Translations under genes and position numbers: made by a program
DNA from: Ruania alkalisoli
GTDB lineage: Bacteria > Actinomycetota > Actinomycetes > Actinomycetales > Beutenbergiaceae
Reading direction: 5' to 3'
Assembly: GCF_014960965.1 (NCBI RefSeq)
Contig: NZ_CP063169.1
Location: 343,581 to 407,580 of the forward strand
DNA length: 64,000 nucleotides
Notes under the pieces: generated by a model
The model's input: the letters and a program-made list of their open reading frames with translations, nothing else
What the model was told of the DNA's origin: nothing
The model's database searches: none
Shown: positions 55,487 through 64,000 of the stretch, one piece after another
How positions within the stretch are numbered: position 1 is the stretch's first letter
Layout of the letters: the number at the start of each line of letters is the position of its first letter

Positions 55487-57811
55487 TCAGCGGTGGCGTG
55501 GCCGCCGCTCCCGGGCGCCATCACACAGCCGCAAGAACGCCCCCACCGCAGCGAGGTCCGTGGGGTTGGAGGGAATGCGGCGCGTGAGCGTGGCCGAGCG
55601 AATCACGATGGTGGCCCATCGTGACGCACCGATCGCCGCGCCCCAGCGCTCGACCGAGAGCAACTCCGCCAGGTGACCCCGCACGTCCTGTTGTGTGGAG
55701 GCGGCCAGTGAGCAGATCACGACGGCGGCCCGTGCGTTCCCGAGTTCGTCCACCGTTCCGATACGCACGTCAGCAAGGCCGCCATCAGCCTCACCCAGAT
55801 CGCCGCCGATCTGTGCTGCCTGCTCGGCCGACGACGTCACCACCAGGATGTCCGATGCGGCGAGTGAGTGGCTCCCAGCCTCAGTGGTGAAGGCCCGGCC
55901 GATGAGAGACTCCACCTGCGCCACCACCTCAGCCGACTCTGGCGCCGACCGGACGCTGCTGCCATGGTGAGTGAGGTTCACCTGGTGCAGTCCCGGAGCC
56001 AGGCCATCGAGGCTGTGGACCGGCGAGGCTCCCGCACCTAGCATCGGCTGGGGTGAAGGCGCCCCGTCAGCGGGAGTGCCTCCCGCTCTGGCGGCACGAC
56101 GGTCCGCCGGTGCGGACTCACCCTCAGCCTCCGTCGGAGCACCCACCGCCTCCGTCGGACCACCCACCGCCTCCGTCGGACCACCCACCGCCTCCGTCGG
56201 AGCACCCACCGCCTCACCCGGGCCGAGCGCCGCCCGCTGAGCGAGCAGCCAGTCCCGCAGGCGGAACGTGGACAGGCAGTCATACCGGTTGTAATCGGCC
56301 AGCTCGTCCAGCCGCTCGGCGAACCCCGTCTCGTCGCCGGCCTCTCGCAAGGCGCACGCCGCCTCGTAGGCGAGCACCGAGTCGGCGCCAGTGGTGACGC
56401 CGTCGTCGTCGCGGAGCATGGCGCCCATGTAGAGCGGTTCGAGCTTCTTCAGCGAGTACGAGGACTGCGAGACCCGCACCGACGCCTTCACCGTCCGGTA
56501 CAGATCGACGAATACACCCCCGTCGAGCAGCTCGTTCACCTCCGCCACACCGACGTCGTGCCGCCGGGCCAGGGCCCGCAGCGTGTACTGCTCATACCCG
56601 GCGTAGTGATACACGTGCATCCCCGGGAATCGTGCGCGGCGCTCGCGCAGATAGGCGAGGAAATCCTCCAACGCCCGCCCCTCAGCGGACCGATCATGCG
56701 CCCAGAACGTCACGTACGATCCATCGGTTTCCATCAGGCCGAACAGGTACTCCAAACCCCAGACGCTCCGATCCGCGTCCACCCACAGCGGGTCGCCCTC
56801 GAAATCGAAGAACACATCGCCCGGATCCGGCGCGGGCAACTCGTCCAACCGGGCCCGATCCAGGGTCTCACTGAAGACCTGCGGCGCTCCCGCAACCGCG
56901 GCCTCCTCCTGCCGCCGTTGCAACACCGCCTGTGCGTGCAGGCCCGCCCACGTGCGGGCGTCCACCCCTGTCGGAGCCCGATCGGCCGCGGCGACGGCGT
57001 CGATTGTCTTCAGCCCTGCCTGGCGGAGGGCCTCCCGGTGCCGCGTGCGCACACCCCAGATCATCCGCACGTCCCGGGTGCGCTCGATCTCGGCCTTGCA
57101 GTGGTCGCACCACAGGCAGGCGGTGTACCAGTCCTCGCCCCAGCGCACCGGGCCGCCGTCGGCGTGGTGCCGATCGAGCAGTTGCTGTGTGTGCCTGCGC
57201 AGCTCGCGATAGACGGCCACACTCGCCGCCGTCTCGTGCTCGGTCTGCGAACCGTCGCCGAGAAGGAGGCGCAGATTCTCTGCGACCGGGACCTGCAGCC
57301 GTTGCACCTGATCGGCATAGGCAGCGAGCTGCAGTACCGCCTTCGGCTTCGCCGAACGCGCGAGCTTGGTGTCCACGACGGCGTAGCGCGCCATCTCGTC
57401 GACCTCCCCTTCGCGCACCAGGAAGTCGGCACGGCCGTGGAACCGGCCGTCGAAGAATCCACCCTGGTAGATCACGTCCGCCCCGGCGTGCATCGCGGCG
57501 ACGGTCGCGTCCTGCTGACGAGCGAGAGCCGCTGGGGAGAAGTCCAGGTCGGCGGTGCCATCAGAACCCGGCACACGTTGGTCGCTGATCTCGACGACCC
57601 CCGCACCGAACCGCTCCTGATACCCGGCCAGCACCGTCGCCTCGTGCTCACGCCCCAGACGAGCGGCCCGATCGCGGAGGGGGTCCGTGCTCTCGAGCCT
57701 GGGCACCCGTCCCAGCCGTTCATCGAGGCGGCGCAGCAGCTGGAACTCGCACTCGTGGGCGATCGCCAGGTCGGTGGCGCTGTAGACGAGAGTGTCGCCG
57801 GTCAGGAACAC
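55487..57811 (-). CDS. TM0106-family RecB-like nuclease with degenerate helicase part
   Basis: 774 residues from a GTG at 57811 preceded by GGAGAGGAGGG. The N-terminal RecB-type nuclease (VYSATDLAIAHECEFQLLRRL, RFHGRADFLVREG, AVVDTKLARSAKPKAVLQLAAYADQV) and the RNase H-like domain (VFFDFEGDPLWVDADRSVWGLEYLFG, HVYHYAGYEQYTLRAL, YNRYDC) are intact, as are cysteines of a 4Fe-4S-type site. The usual ~600-residue AAA/SF1 helicase half is replaced by a tandem VG(A/G)PTEA linker and ~200 residues resembling only the last helicase motifs (RIGTVDELGNARAAVVICSLA), without Walker A. Probable DNA-processing enzyme; helicase activity looks lost. Confidence 0.82.
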   Translation of the reverse strand: MFLTGDTLVYSATDLAIAHECEFQLLRRLDERLGRVPRLESTDPLRDRAARLGREHEATVLAGYQERFGAGVVEISDQRVPGSDGTADLDFSPAALARQQDATVAAMHAGADVIYQGGFFDGRFHGRADFLVREGEVDEMARYAVVDTKLARSAKPKAVLQLAAYADQVQRLQVPVAENLRLLLGDGSQTEHETAASVAVYRELRRHTQQLLDRHHADGGPVRWGEDWYTACLWCDHCKAEIERTRDVRMIWGVRTRHREALRQAGLKTIDAVAAADRAPTGVDARTWAGLHAQAVLQRRQEEAAVAGAPQVFSETLDRARLDELPAPDPGDVFFDFEGDPLWVDADRSVWGLEYLFGLMETDGSYVTFWAHDRSAEGRALEDFLAYLRERRARFPGMHVYHYAGYEQYTLRALARRHDVGVAEVNELLDGGVFVDLYRTVKASVRVSQSSYSLKKLEPLYMGAMLRDDDGVTTGADSVLAYEAACALREAGDETGFAERLDELADYNRYDCLSTFRLRDWLLAQRAALGPGEAVGAPTEAVGGPTEAVGGPTEAVGAPTEAEGESAPADRRAARAGGTPADGAPSPQPMLGAGASPVHSLDGLAPGLHQVNLTHHGSSVRSAPESAEVVAQVESLIGRAFTTEAGSHSLAASDILVVTSSAEQAAQIGGDLGEADGGLADVRIGTVDELGNARAAVVICSLAASTQQDVRGHLAELLSVERWGAAIGASRWATIVIRSATLTRRIPSNPTDLAAVGAFLRLCDGARERRPRHR
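56127..56210 (-). repeat. Four 21-base tandem repeats inside the nuclease gene
   Basis: Four 21-base units start at 56127, 56148, 56169 and 56190, differing at one base. They encode VG(A/G)PTEA units at the place where the helicase domain would begin, and fit a recent expansion at a deletion junction. Confidence 0.85.
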
Positions 57812-58658
57812 GCGCGTCCCTCCTCTCCTGGCTCGCACCGAAGACCCGGTGCCCGTGCGAGGAGGCTACCGGCGCGGACCGACAGTGGGGGCAGCGGGCC
57901 GCCGACATCACCTCCTCACCCACTGCCTCGGTGTGCCCGGCTCCCGCGGCTCGCGCCGACGATGCACCGACTGGACAGTCCCCGCCCAGCACCTCCTGCA
58001 ACGTGGCGAGCTCGGTCGCTGACACTCCCAGCCCATAGGCGTCCTTGACCAGGATCTGCTGGACCACGTACGCGCAACGGAACCCTCGGTTCGGCGGCAG
58101 CCAGCCCGCAGCGTCGGCGGCGCCCTTGGCCTGGTTCGCTGCGCCGTCAACGGGGATGAGGTTCGCCGGATCGTTGGCGAATGCCAGTGCGTGCCCTGGC
58201 AGCCAATGCGATGCTCCCTTCCGCCACGCATCCGCGAGCGCGACCACGTGGTCGATCTGAACCGCCGCACTGGTCGAGGGACCACGTCGGAAGTCGATGA
58301 CATGGCCGGTGTACGGATCGTGCAGGCGCCCGGATTCCACGACGCAGTTCACGATCGGATCGCGCACCTGCGTGGTCAACCACCTCCCCAGCACGTCGTT
58401 GCGAGTGTCGCAGCCGTTGCCGTCCACGTCGGCCCACGGGTCGCCGAAGAACTCCCGTTCGTACTCGGTCAGTGGCAGCGGCTCTACCACCGCCAGGCCA
58501 GGTAAAGCCGCGCGAGCGGATTCCAGCGCCGCCGTGGGAACCGGCGTGGGAGTCGGTGAGGCCACCTGCACCCACCAACGGGGGACCACCCAACCGGCCG
58601 CGACGAGAAGGAGCGCCACCGCGACCACGGTGACACTGCGCCGTCGGGACCCTGCCAT
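57720..58658 (-). CDS. Secreted or membrane-anchored HNH endonuclease-like protein (DUF1524-type)
   Basis: 312 residues. A signal anchor VTVVAVALLLVAAGWVVP is followed by a Pro/Thr linker and the domain with DVDGNGCDTRNDVLGRWL, VQIDHVVALADAWRKGA (HNH His), NDPANLIPV and NQAKGAADAAGWLPP. This is the DUF1524/GmrSD-C-like HNH nuclease family found as exported proteins in actinobacteria. The family core ends near residue 230 (LGGDCPVG). The remaining ~80 residues are Arg/His/Pro-rich and overlap the start of the next gene by 92 bases, so they probably arose by loss of an earlier stop. Confidence 0.75.
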   Translation of the reverse strand: MAGSRRRSVTVVAVALLLVAAGWVVPRWWVQVASPTPTPVPTAALESARAALPGLAVVEPLPLTEYEREFFGDPWADVDGNGCDTRNDVLGRWLTTQVRDPIVNCVVESGRLHDPYTGHVIDFRRGPSTSAAVQIDHVVALADAWRKGASHWLPGHALAFANDPANLIPVDGAANQAKGAADAAGWLPPNRGFRCAYVVQQILVKDAYGLGVSATELATLQEVLGGDCPVGASSARAAGAGHTEAVGEEVMSAARCPHCRSAPVASSHGHRVFGASQERRDARVPDRRHSRLQRHRPGDRPRVRVPAAAPPR

Positions 58659-58755
58659 GAGCGACAGGCTGGACTACCGGCACGCGCCCTGCAGGCCCGA
58701 GAGGGGTGGGTTGTGGACGGAGCGTCCAGTGGGGGGTGAGTGCAGCAGGCAGGCG

Positions 58756-58793
58756 GCGGTCCGGACGACTCGGGGGAACGTCGTCCGGACCGC
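58756..58793 (-). terminator. Terminator hairpin after the surface-protein gene
   Basis: GCGGTCCGGACGAC (58756-58769) and its exact complement (58780-58793) form a 14-base perfect stem with a ten-base loop, 57 bases after the surface-protein stop. Confidence 0.7.
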
Positions 58794-58850
58794 CTCTGGA
58801 TGGTCCTGTGATCAGCTCTGATAGCTCAGTGGCCCACCATCAGCTGCCCA

Positions 58851-61127
58851 TCAGCCCTGCCGTGCCCAGCGACGCCGGGAGATGACCGCCAGGAGCAGGC
58901 CACCGGTCAGGGTGACCAGTGCCAGTGCGGCCAGATCCAGCGATCCTGCACCGGTGGACGGCAGTTGTGGCCCGGCCGTCACTTGCGGCACCTGCGTCTG
59001 CGGGCACTCCGGGTCCGCAAACGTCACCTCGTACGTCGCCTCGGTCGCCGAGACGAGTGTCCACCCTTCCGGCCAGCCGGCGGGCATTCCCTCATGGTCC
59101 ATCGGGGCGTGCCCGATCGGTGCTCGCGCGGGAAGAGCCCGACCACCGGAGGTTGCCGCGGTCGGCGCCATCATGGACTCGCCCGGGTCAGCCCACTCGT
59201 AGCCATCGGCGAGGGTGGCCGTGACCGTGACCGTCTGTCCCGGCTCGTACGGGCCGTCCGGGTCCACCGTGTAGGTGACCCCGGCCGTCTCGACCAGAGA
59301 CAGGGTCGGCGGGGCGCCGGCTCCGTCGAGGCAGTCACCGTCATCGATCGACGGCGGCTCCGGCAGTGTCGGGATGCAGGCGACCTCCTCGAAGGTCACC
59401 TCGGTGACCGCCGTGAGATCGTCGACGACGGTCCACATGTCGTCGACGTCGCCCCAGACGTAGCCCTCGGCCAGCGATGCCGTCACCTCCACCGTCTGCC
59501 CGGACATGTACGGCGCTTCCGGATCCGCGGTGTAGGTGATGCCGGGTGTGTCTGCGAGGGTGAGTGCCGGGGGAACCAGGTGCCCGTCCGTGCAGATGGC
59601 CTGGGCGAGCGCCGGGGACTGCGGAGCGGTCTCCAGGCACACGATCTCGACCACAACCGACTCGGTGACCGACGTCTTGGCCTGCAGGAGCGTGGCGGTG
59701 TTGTCGAACGTGTGCTCCCCGCACTCGTTCGTCCCGAAGTCCGACCAGTTGAACGTCCAGTCGTAGGTGACCATGCCACCCTCGGGAGCGGTGAACGTCT
59801 CGTTCAGGGTGCCGTTGATGTCGCTGATGTCCTCCAAGTCCATCGTGGCGCCGAACTCGTTGTCCGGGTCGCCCCAGGTGATAGCAGCTGGCGCGGGGTC
59901 GTAGCTCGCCTCGGCGGTGAAGATGCTCACCACGCTCTGGCCGGTGACCGCGCTGCCGACCTCCTGGGAGTACGTGCATGTGACGCTCTCGCCCGGGTCG
60001 AGCGTGGGTGTCAGCGGCGCGCAGTCGAGGTCAGGGTGGTAGTCGCCCTCGCTCGTCTCCAGCACGTGCGAACCATCGAAGGTGGCGGTGGTGTCCCCGG
60101 TGTTCTCGATCCAGATCGTTCCCGAGACCACGTGGTTGAGATCGGTGTACCCGTCGTAGCCGACGTCGATCGTCCACATCACCGTGCCGCTGGTCGGGCC
60201 GTGCTCCTCGTGCGGGTACAGCGTGAGTTCGGTGACGTCGGCCCACTTGTCCAGCGTCCAGTGATGGGCGCGATCGAAGCTGGTCTCCACCTCCTGGGTG
60301 ACGGTCAGCTCTTCCTCCTCGCTGTAGCAGAACGTGACGTGGCTGATCTCGTGCTGGCCTCCGATACTCCGGACACCGCCTGACCCGCCCGCGAGCACGT
60401 GCGAGTCGGTGCTGGCCTTGACGAGAATCCCGTCGACTGCTGGATCGGCGGTGAAGGAGAAGCTGAAGCCGCTCGTGAAAGTGACGCTCAGCGCGACGTC
60501 GAGGTCACTCGGCTCCCACGGGCCGGTGGGGTAGGTGTAGCTGCCTTCACCGGTGTCGAGCTTGACCCCGTAGTCGAAGCCAGCTGCCTGACACTCGGCT
60601 GTGGGATTCCCGCTCGGCGGGTCGATCTCCTCGATCTCCTCAACCTCGATCGCCTGCAGCTCCGCGTCCTCAGTGGTCGCTTCCTCGGTACCGCGGGCTT
60701 CGGGTGCCTGCGCCGCACCGGACTCCTCCTCGACGGCCGGCTCGGGTTCACTGTCCGGCTCTTCAGCCGGCTCCTCGGCCGGAACCTCCTCAGCGGGCGG
60801 TTCCTCGGCTGGCTCTTCGTCCGGCGGCGGTGCTGCGGGCTCTTCTTCGACGATGGGCTCGGGCTCCTCGGCCGGTGGCTCTGGTGCTGGGGGCTCCTCC
60901 GCCGGAACGGACTGAGGCTGCACTGCCTCCTGCGTCTGCTCCTCGGTGGATTCGGTGGTCGTAGCGGCGCTCTCCTCGGCGACGACCGCGGGCTCCTCAC
61001 CCGTGGTCTCAGCCCACACCGCGCTGGCCCCGGCGGTCATGGCGAGGATCGCTGCCATGGCACCGCCGAGGAGGACTCCGGCCGGACGGCGACGGGCCGT
61101 GCCGGGACGTGAAAATGCGTGTCTCAT
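58851..61127 (-). CDS. LPXTG-anchored surface protein with Glu/Pro-rich stalk and repeated domain
   Basis: 758 residues from the ATG at 61127 (GAGGAGA upstream). A signal peptide ends around VWAETT. Residues ~45-150 are a Glu/Pro-rich stalk (EEPPAPEPPAEEPEP pattern). Then come beta-rich domains and two tandem ~85-residue modules sharing PPxLxLxxTxGxTYTxDPxxPYxxGQTVxVTAxLAxGYxW (around 525-600 and 610-720). The C-terminus has LPSTGAG, a hydrophobic span and RRRWARQG, a sortase signal. Likely a cell-wall adhesin or structural protein. Single gene, ends at a strong terminator. Confidence 0.82.
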   Translation of the reverse strand: MRHAFSRPGTARRRPAGVLLGGAMAAILAMTAGASAVWAETTGEEPAVVAEESAATTTESTEEQTQEAVQPQSVPAEEPPAPEPPAEEPEPIVEEEPAAPPPDEEPAEEPPAEEVPAEEPAEEPDSEPEPAVEEESGAAQAPEARGTEEATTEDAELQAIEVEEIEEIDPPSGNPTAECQAAGFDYGVKLDTGEGSYTYPTGPWEPSDLDVALSVTFTSGFSFSFTADPAVDGILVKASTDSHVLAGGSGGVRSIGGQHEISHVTFCYSEEEELTVTQEVETSFDRAHHWTLDKWADVTELTLYPHEEHGPTSGTVMWTIDVGYDGYTDLNHVVSGTIWIENTGDTTATFDGSHVLETSEGDYHPDLDCAPLTPTLDPGESVTCTYSQEVGSAVTGQSVVSIFTAEASYDPAPAAITWGDPDNEFGATMDLEDISDINGTLNETFTAPEGGMVTYDWTFNWSDFGTNECGEHTFDNTATLLQAKTSVTESVVVEIVCLETAPQSPALAQAICTDGHLVPPALTLADTPGITYTADPEAPYMSGQTVEVTASLAEGYVWGDVDDMWTVVDDLTAVTEVTFEEVACIPTLPEPPSIDDGDCLDGAGAPPTLSLVETAGVTYTVDPDGPYEPGQTVTVTATLADGYEWADPGESMMAPTAATSGGRALPARAPIGHAPMDHEGMPAGWPEGWTLVSATEATYEVTFADPECPQTQVPQVTAGPQLPSTGAGSLDLAALALVTLTGGLLLAVISRRRWARQG

Positions 61128-61388
61128 CAGGTCTCCTCAGGACGTGATCTCGTCCGCCGGAACGGTTGGCCGGTGATAGGGGCCGACGTCCAGCAGGCAC
61201 TGTCCTTCGCATAGTCCTCTCGGCATATGCCCCGGATACATGCCGAAAAGTCGCTACCTGGGTGATCTTTGAACGGCCGCGCAGGGTGAAGAGGGTGATG
61301 GTGCAGGGTGACGTATGCCACCGACCAGCGCGTTCGTTCCAGGGCCTCGTCCTGGCCCGGCGATCAGGAAGGCTGGGACACTGGAGTC

Positions 61389-62471
61389 ATGACCGGATCC
61401 GTCGTCGACGAACAGCCTCAGCGCGCTCAGGTGCGCCGCTGGCGCCGCTACCTTGCCGAGGAGCGCGCCGAGGCAGCCGTGTACACCCAGCTGGCTGCTC
61501 GTCGCGAAGGGGAGGAGCGAGAGATCCTGCTGGCGCTGGCGAGTGCCGAAGGCCGGCACGCGGCCCACTGGGAGCAGCTGCTGGGCGACCAGGTCGGCCG
61601 GCAGCGCCCACCGTCATTGCGCTCCCGGCTGCTGATCAGCCTGGCCCGCCGGTTCGGGTCTGTCTTCGTCCTCGCGCTCGCCCAACGAGCCGAAGGCCGG
61701 TCCGAGTACGCCGGCGACGACCACGCCACACCGGCGATGGCAGCGGACGAACGCATCCATGAAGAGGTCGTCCGATCGTTGGCGATGCGCGGCCGCGCCC
61801 GGATGTCCGGGACCTTCCGGGCGGCCGTGTTCGGCATGAACGACGGACTCGTCTCGAACCTCGCCCTCGTCCTGGGTATCGGCGCCTCCGGAGTCGGGAC
61901 GACCGCCGTCCTCGTGGCCGGTGTGGCCGGTCTTCTCGCCGGGGCGCTCTCGATGGGGGCCGGGGAGTACGTCTCCGTTCGCTCCCAACGTGAGCTGCTG
62001 GAAGCCTCCACCCCCAGCCCCCAGGCGCATGCCGCCGTCGGTGATCTGGACGTGAACGCGAACGAGCTGGCCCTGGTCTACCGGGCCCGGGGCATGTCGG
62101 CCGAGGACGCCCAAGCCCGTGCCGAGGAGCGGCTCGCCACCTACAACCCGACCGTTCCACCGCGGCGGGTGGCACCGCACTCGCTCGAGGAGATCGGTTC
62201 GGCGTGGCACGCCGCCCTGTCCAGTTTTGCCTTCTTTGCCTCAGGTGCGATCATCCCCGTCCTTCCCTACCTGTTCGGGCTGACCGGTTTGACCGCCGTG
62301 GCTCTCGCCAGCGGCATGGTCGGCCTGGCGCTCGTGGTCACCGGCGCAGCCGTCGGGGTGCTCTCCGGCGCCTCCCCGACCCGACGGGCGCTGCGGCAGC
62401 TCGCCATCGGATGGGGTGCTGCGGGTGTCACCTATCTCCTCGGGCTGGCGTTCGGTACCACGGTCGCTTGA
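61389..62471 (+). CDS. Ferritin-like/VIT1 fusion membrane protein (EVIT/MbfA type)
   Basis: 360 residues from the ATG at 61389. The first ~130 residues form a rubrerythrin/ferritin-like four-helix domain with ExxH motifs (EAAVYTQLA and LASAEGRHAAHWEQLL). The C-terminal part is a VIT1/CCC1 module with GMNDGLVSNLALVLGIGASG, SMGAGEYVSVRSQRELLEAS and three further helices. Relatives such as MbfA and Pcl1 export or store iron or manganese. It would limit intracellular iron while the haem operon imports it. No iron box is seen in front. Confidence 0.85.
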   Translation: MTGSVVDEQPQRAQVRRWRRYLAEERAEAAVYTQLAARREGEEREILLALASAEGRHAAHWEQLLGDQVGRQRPPSLRSRLLISLARRFGSVFVLALAQRAEGRSEYAGDDHATPAMAADERIHEEVVRSLAMRGRARMSGTFRAAVFGMNDGLVSNLALVLGIGASGVGTTAVLVAGVAGLLAGALSMGAGEYVSVRSQRELLEASTPSPQAHAAVGDLDVNANELALVYRARGMSAEDAQARAEERLATYNPTVPPRRVAPHSLEEIGSAWHAALSSFAFFASGAIIPVLPYLFGLTGLTAVALASGMVGLALVVTGAAVGVLSGASPTRRALRQLAIGWGAAGVTYLLGLAFGTTVA

Positions 62472-62553
62472 GTACTCCCGCCCCGGTGGTGAGTCCGCCC
62501 GATCGGCGTGACACTGGTGGTGTCAGAACCACCGCTCACGACGGGAGGTCACG

Positions 62554-62739
62554 ATGAAGGCTGCAGTGGGCGACCAGGTGGTCGTCGCGTCCGCACACAC
62601 CGACGTTCCGGCGCGCGAAGGGGAGGTCGTCGAAGTCTCTGACGACGGTCAGCCGCCCTGGCGCGTGCGCTGGGCCGAGGATGAGCACGAGTCCGTCTAC
62701 GTACCGGGACCGGATACCTTCGTCCGGCGCCAGGAGTAG
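62554..62739 (+). CDS. DUF1918-family small protein
   Basis: 61 residues from the ATG at 62554 with GGGAGG upstream. VGDQVVVASAHTDVPAREGEVVEV and PPWRVRWAEDEHESVYVPGPDT are the DUF1918 pattern, an SH3-like beta barrel of unknown role common in actinobacteria. Often found near stress genes. No partner can be assigned. Confidence 0.8.
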   Translation: MKAAVGDQVVVASAHTDVPAREGEVVEVSDDGQPPWRVRWAEDEHESVYVPGPDTFVRRQE

Positions 62740-62829
62740 CGCGAGGGCGCCCGCTGACCTCTCACCCGCTGGTGGCTCGACGCCTGTCTGACCTACGAAC
62801 GGCAAGCTGACCCACCCGACGGCGGTCGC

Positions 62830-63906
62830 TCAGTCCGCCCTCGGTGTGTCAGGTGGCGTGGGGTTGCCTGCCCCGCCCAGGACGGCGCTGAGTTGCGGCG
62901 CAAGGTCGAATCCATCTGCGCCGCTGACCTCCGGTGCCGGACCGGAGCGACCCCGCTCCCCGGGTTCGACGCTCGGCAGCGGGCTACCGTGGGCGAGCAC
63001 CTGTTCGCCGGGGGTCAGCTGGCGGATTGCGATCGCCGCGACTCGGCCCGGGTAATCGCGGGCGAACTCCCGGTAGATCGAGGGATCGTGCTGGCCGTCG
63101 TCACCTACCAGAACCCACCGCATGTGGGGGAACTCCGCGGCCAACCGGCGTAGCGCCACGCGCTTGTGCTCCTGCCCGGAGCGGAACCATCCGGTATTGG
63201 TCGGCCCCCAGTCGGTCATCAGCATCGGGCCGGCCGGGAAGGCGTGGCTGCGCAGGAACTGCACCAGGGTCGGCATGATGTTCCAGGCCCCGGTAGAGAG
63301 GTAGAACAGCGGGGTGTCCGGGTGCTCGGACTGCAGCCGCGTGTACATCTGCGCCATACCAGGCACCACGTGCCGGGCGCTGCCGTGGCGCACGAAGGTG
63401 TTCCACAGGGCGATCAGCGGTCGTGGGACGAGCGTGACGAGAGCGGTGTCGTCGATGTCGCTGACGATCGCGAGCGAACTGGACTCATCCACGATCCGTA
63501 CCCGCGCCGTGGTCGGCGTGGCCGCCTTGGCCCGGACCTCGACGTCATGCCAGCCAGCCGGTAGATCGTGCCCGGCCACCACCAGATCCAGGTAGCCGCT
63601 GCGGTCGGTGAGCGCCTGATGCTCGACGCCCCCGACGGTGACGGTCACCGGGATGTAGGAGACCGGAGCGCTCAGGTAGGAGCGCCAGCCACGCCGCTCC
63701 ATCAGGTCCTCGACCAGTTGGACCGGTCCCCGGGTGGCGAGCCGGGGCCGGGACAGCACCACCCGGGCGAGCACGCGGACCATGTCCCGGTTCCCGTAGC
63801 CGATATAGGAAATCGTGCGTGGTCGCCAGCCTCGCCTCCGGAGGAACGGGATGAGCCGGCGATGGAACTCGTCCTCGAAACGGGCGGCCACATGCGTCGA
63901 GGACAT
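62830..63906 (-). CDS. App1-like phosphatase (DUF2183) domain protein
   Basis: 358 residues. The N-terminal ~140 residues are a beta-rich domain (RGWRSYLSAPVSYIPVTVTV). Then the HAD-like motif VSDIDDTALVTLVP (DxDxT) near residue 152, FYLSTGAWNIMP and LVGDDGQHDPSIYREFA correspond to the catalytic core of phosphatidate phosphatase App1. The C-terminal ~50 residues are Pro/Gly/Ser-rich. In yeast App1 dephosphorylates phosphatidate; bacterial substrates are unknown. No signal peptide. The last 94 bases of the window hold no further gene that I can support. Confidence 0.83.
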   Translation of the reverse strand: MSSTHVAARFEDEFHRRLIPFLRRRGWRPRTISYIGYGNRDMVRVLARVVLSRPRLATRGPVQLVEDLMERRGWRSYLSAPVSYIPVTVTVGGVEHQALTDRSGYLDLVVAGHDLPAGWHDVEVRAKAATPTTARVRIVDESSSLAIVSDIDDTALVTLVPRPLIALWNTFVRHGSARHVVPGMAQMYTRLQSEHPDTPLFYLSTGAWNIMPTLVQFLRSHAFPAGPMLMTDWGPTNTGWFRSGQEHKRVALRRLAAEFPHMRWVLVGDDGQHDPSIYREFARDYPGRVAAIAIRQLTPGEQVLAHGSPLPSVEPGERGRSGPAPEVSGADGFDLAPQLSAVLGGAGNPTPPDTPRAD

Positions 63907-64000
63907 GACCCCAGGCTAGGGGATGGCCCATTGGCTCGCGGGATGAGGCGGACCGCGGTCGGAGTTCATCCCACGACGGCGCAACCCACCCGGCCGGGAA

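Noticed and set aside
55971-56240. Tandem repeat considered as CRISPR or minisatellite RNA
   Set aside because: The 21-base units are contiguous, in frame and without spacers; they code for a protein linker.
61216-61250. TCGGCAT...ATGCCGA inverted repeat with an internal GGCATATGCC palindrome, upstream of the surface-protein gene
   Set aside because: Could be an operator, but there is no second copy and no regulator nearby, so I did not annotate it.

Overview
The window is one contiguous stretch of a high-GC Gram-positive (Actinomycetota) chromosome. GTG starts are common, start/stop overlaps (ATGA, GTGA, TGATG) are frequent, and several -10-like TANNNT boxes lie 6-7 bases before an ATG, as in leaderless actinobacterial genes. 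Lipobox, LAXTG and LPXTG surface proteins, an HtaA/HmuTUV haem system and a split GcvPA/GcvPB pair fit the same group. A free-living or host-associated Micrococcales member (Ruania/Georgenia-like) is my guess, not something the sequence proves. I see no tRNA, rRNA, CRISPR array, insertion sequence or phage gene.

Layout. (1) 1-7340: end of a carbohydrate-uptake and hydrolysis cluster (solute-binding protein, GH2 beta-mannosidase, two six-hairpin glycosidase-like proteins). (2) 7484-20846: mainly housekeeping: D-lactate dehydrogenase-like flavo-iron-sulfur protein, small membrane protein, protein-isoaspartate methyltransferase, intradiol dioxygenase-like lipoprotein, SprT-like protein, HrpA helicase and a Bcr/CflA-type exporter. 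(3) 19785-25396: a five-gene NitT/TauT-type ABC transporter plus amidohydrolase operon with a LacI regulator and two perfect GGGATCGATCCC palindromes. (4) 25550-27518: J-domain/NERD protein and a sugar-isomerase-like TIM barrel. (5) 27609-33038: an apparently iron-regulated haem-acquisition operon (three-domain HtaA protein, HmuT, HmuU, HmuV). (6) 33060-48762: a large catabolic island: DapA-like aldolase, LacZ, YhcH-family protein, sugar ABC transporter, GH63-like hydrolase, FadR-type GntR regulator, divergent GcvPA/GcvPB-like subunits, AcoX-like kinase-fold protein, short-chain dehydrogenase and a rhamnose-mutarotase-family protein. (7) 48843-54975: cation/proton antiporter, 3-hydroxyisobutyryl-CoA hydrolase-like protein, then a SAM riboswitch with metF and metE. 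(8) 55069-63906: YtxH-like protein, TM0106-type nuclease with a decayed helicase part, secreted HNH protein, LPXTG surface protein, ferritin/VIT1 fusion, DUF1918 protein and an App1-like phosphatase.

The most interesting part is region 6. Three copies of a TGTATACA palindrome lie in front of the divergent aldolase/lacZ pair, in front of the ABC-transporter operon, and between the GntR gene and the gcvPA-like operon, so the island looks like one regulon. Its GcvPA/GcvPB-like proteins keep the PLP lysine but lack several otherwise invariant P-protein motifs, and they come with no GcvT, GcvH or lipoamide dehydrogenase gene. I infer that they act on something other than glycine as part of an undescribed sugar or sugar-conjugate pathway; this is a hypothesis.
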